Part shown: positions 63,277-64,000 of the stretch, in pieces
How positions within the stretch are numbered: the first letter of the stretch is position 1
Layout: the number at the start of each line of letters is the position of its first letter
DNA from: Sciscionella marina DSM 45152
GTDB lineage: Bacteria; Actinomycetota; Actinomycetes; Mycobacteriales; Pseudonocardiaceae
Assembly (NCBI RefSeq): GCF_000379465.1
Contig: NZ_KB905403.1
Location: 254,452-318,451, forward strand
DNA: 64,000 nt
Direction: 5' to 3'
Notes under the pieces: generated by a model
What the model was told of the DNA's origin: nothing
The model's database searches: none
The model's input: the letters and a program-made list of their open reading frames with translations, nothing else
Position numbers and translations under genes: made by a program

Positions 63277-64000
63277 ATGTCTACGAATGCTGTCGTGTGT
63301 TCCCGGCTGGGGTTCGCCTGGCCGGACGGGACCCGGGTGTTGCACGAGCTCGACGCCGCCTTCGGCGCCGGGCGTACCGGCCTGCTCGGGGAGAACGGTT
63401 CCGGGAAGTCCACCCTGCTGCGGTTGATCGCCGGGCAGCTGACGCCGACCTCGGGCTCGGTGCACTCCGATGGCGAGGTCGGCCGGCTGCCCCAGGAACC
63501 GCACCCCGCGGCCACGCTCGCCGAACTGCTCGGCATCGCCGGGAAACGCGCGGCGCTGCAGGCGGTCGAGCGCGGTGACGCTGGGGCGCTCGCGGAGCTC
63601 GGTGAGGACTGGGAGGTCGAGGAGCGCGCCGCGGCGATGCTGCACGAGTTCGGGGTGCCCGCCGAGCTGGACCGGACCGTGGCCACCCTCTCCGGTGGGG
63701 AAACGGTGCTCGCCGGGATCGCGGGCCTGCTGCTGCGCCGTCCCGCGATCACGCTGCTCGACGAGCCGACCAACAACCTGGACCGGGAGGCGCGGGAGCG
63801 GCTCTATGCCGCGGTCGCCGAGTGGCCCGGGGTGCTGCTGGTGGTCAGTCACGACCGGGAACTGCTCGAACGGGTGGACCGGATCGCCGAACTGCGCGCG
63901 GGGCGGCTGCGCACCTTCGCCGGGACGTTCACCGACTACCAAGCGGCCGTCGAGGCCGAGCAGGAGGCCGCGCAGCGCAGGGTGCGCGATGCCAAAGCAG
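63277..64000 (+). CDS. ABC-F family ATPase, truncated by the window end
   Basis: The first 241 codons of an ABC-F protein: no membrane segments, first nucleotide-binding domain with Walker A GENGSGKST near 38-46, signature LSGGETVLAG, Walker B LLDEPTNNLD and switch VVSHDRELLE. The linker then begins (AEQEAAQRRVRDAKA). ABC-F proteins act on the ribosome as translation factors or protect it from antibiotics. ATG 63277 follows GGAGG, which is masked by the hairpin described above. The remainder lies beyond the window. Confidence 0.87.
   Translation, partial: MSTNAVVCSRLGFAWPDGTRVLHELDAAFGAGRTGLLGENGSGKSTLLRLIAGQLTPTSGSVHSDGEVGRLPQEPHPAATLAELLGIAGKRAALQAVERGDAGALAELGEDWEVEERAAAMLHEFGVPAELDRTVATLSGGETVLAGIAGLLLRRPAITLLDEPTNNLDREARERLYAAVAEWPGVLLVVSHDRELLERVDRIAELRAGRLRTFAGTFTDYQAAVEAEQEAAQRRVRDAKA

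Noticed and set aside
1-64000. CRISPR arrays, insertion sequences and rRNA operons
   Set aside because: No regularly spaced repeats, transposase motifs or rRNA-like sequence were found on either strand.

Overview
This 64 kb window is high-GC, densely packed DNA with many GTG starts and 4-base stop/start overlaps, typical of an actinomycete chromosome. A topA - small membrane protein - MFS/thymidylate-kinase-like fusion - holB block, and an enolase-superfamily enzyme very like the N-acylamino-acid racemase of Amycolatopsis, suggest Pseudonocardiaceae or a close relative. That placement is inference. No rRNA, transposase, integrase or CRISPR array was seen.

Layout. (1) 0-9.8 kb: a vitamin B12 uptake operon (permease, ATPase, binding lipoprotein) preceded by a cobalamin riboswitch; an MHS-type transporter; a luciferase-like oxidoreductase; a lipoprotein L,D-transpeptidase; a Glu-Asp-Phe tRNA cluster; a frame-broken GNAT acetyltransferase; a small monooxygenase. 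(2) 9.9-17.5 kb: a tightly overlapping seven-gene operon (amino-acid ABC importer, SxxK serine hydrolase, alpha/beta hydrolase, N-acylamino-acid racemase-like enzyme), divergent from an RpiR regulator, with a promoter and palindrome between them. (3) 17.6-31.9 kb: the most interesting part, an iterative lipid/polyketide synthase locus. A 2242-residue protein (two nitronate-monooxygenase-like barrels, KS, AT, ACP, KR) and a 1376-residue protein (KS, AT, DH, PPTase-like tail) are followed by a free ACP, an alpha/beta hydrolase with a Cys nucleophile, a glycosyltransferase and a methyltransferase with a membrane segment. The parts match those of polyunsaturated-fatty-acid/secondary-lipid synthases (PfaA-E), but arranged as two fusions, with sugar- and methyl-transfer enzymes attached. 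A glycosylated, methylated lipid is the simplest product guess. (4) 31.9-32.5 kb: an AT-richer non-coding gap.

(5) 32.5-34.2 kb: a FrsA-like hydrolase divergent from its likely TetR regulator, with two matching operators. (6) 34.2-43.9 kb: a second uptake-and-catabolism locus: oligopeptide-type ABC importer, creatininase-like amidohydrolase, glucarate-dehydratase-like enolase, degenerate ROK protein, IclR regulator and second SxxK hydrolase. It mirrors region 2 on the other side of the synthase. (7) 44.2-49.8 kb: PHA-synthase-like hydrolase, FUSC exporter, dienelactone hydrolase, and a metallo-beta-lactamase / ArsR-rhodanese pair under a tandem-repeat operator. (8) 49.8-53.7 kb: alkaline phosphatase, tRNA-Thr, a secreted anchored protein. 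(9) 53.7-60.5 kb: redoxin, holB, MFS-TMK fusion, small membrane protein, topA. (10) 60.9-64 kb: a secreted trypsin-like protease with a Crp-type site, a TetR/metallo-hydrolase pair, and the start of an ABC-F ATPase whose ribosome-binding site is masked by a hairpin overlapping a five-codon leader peptide. All calls come from reading the sequence; no database search was run.
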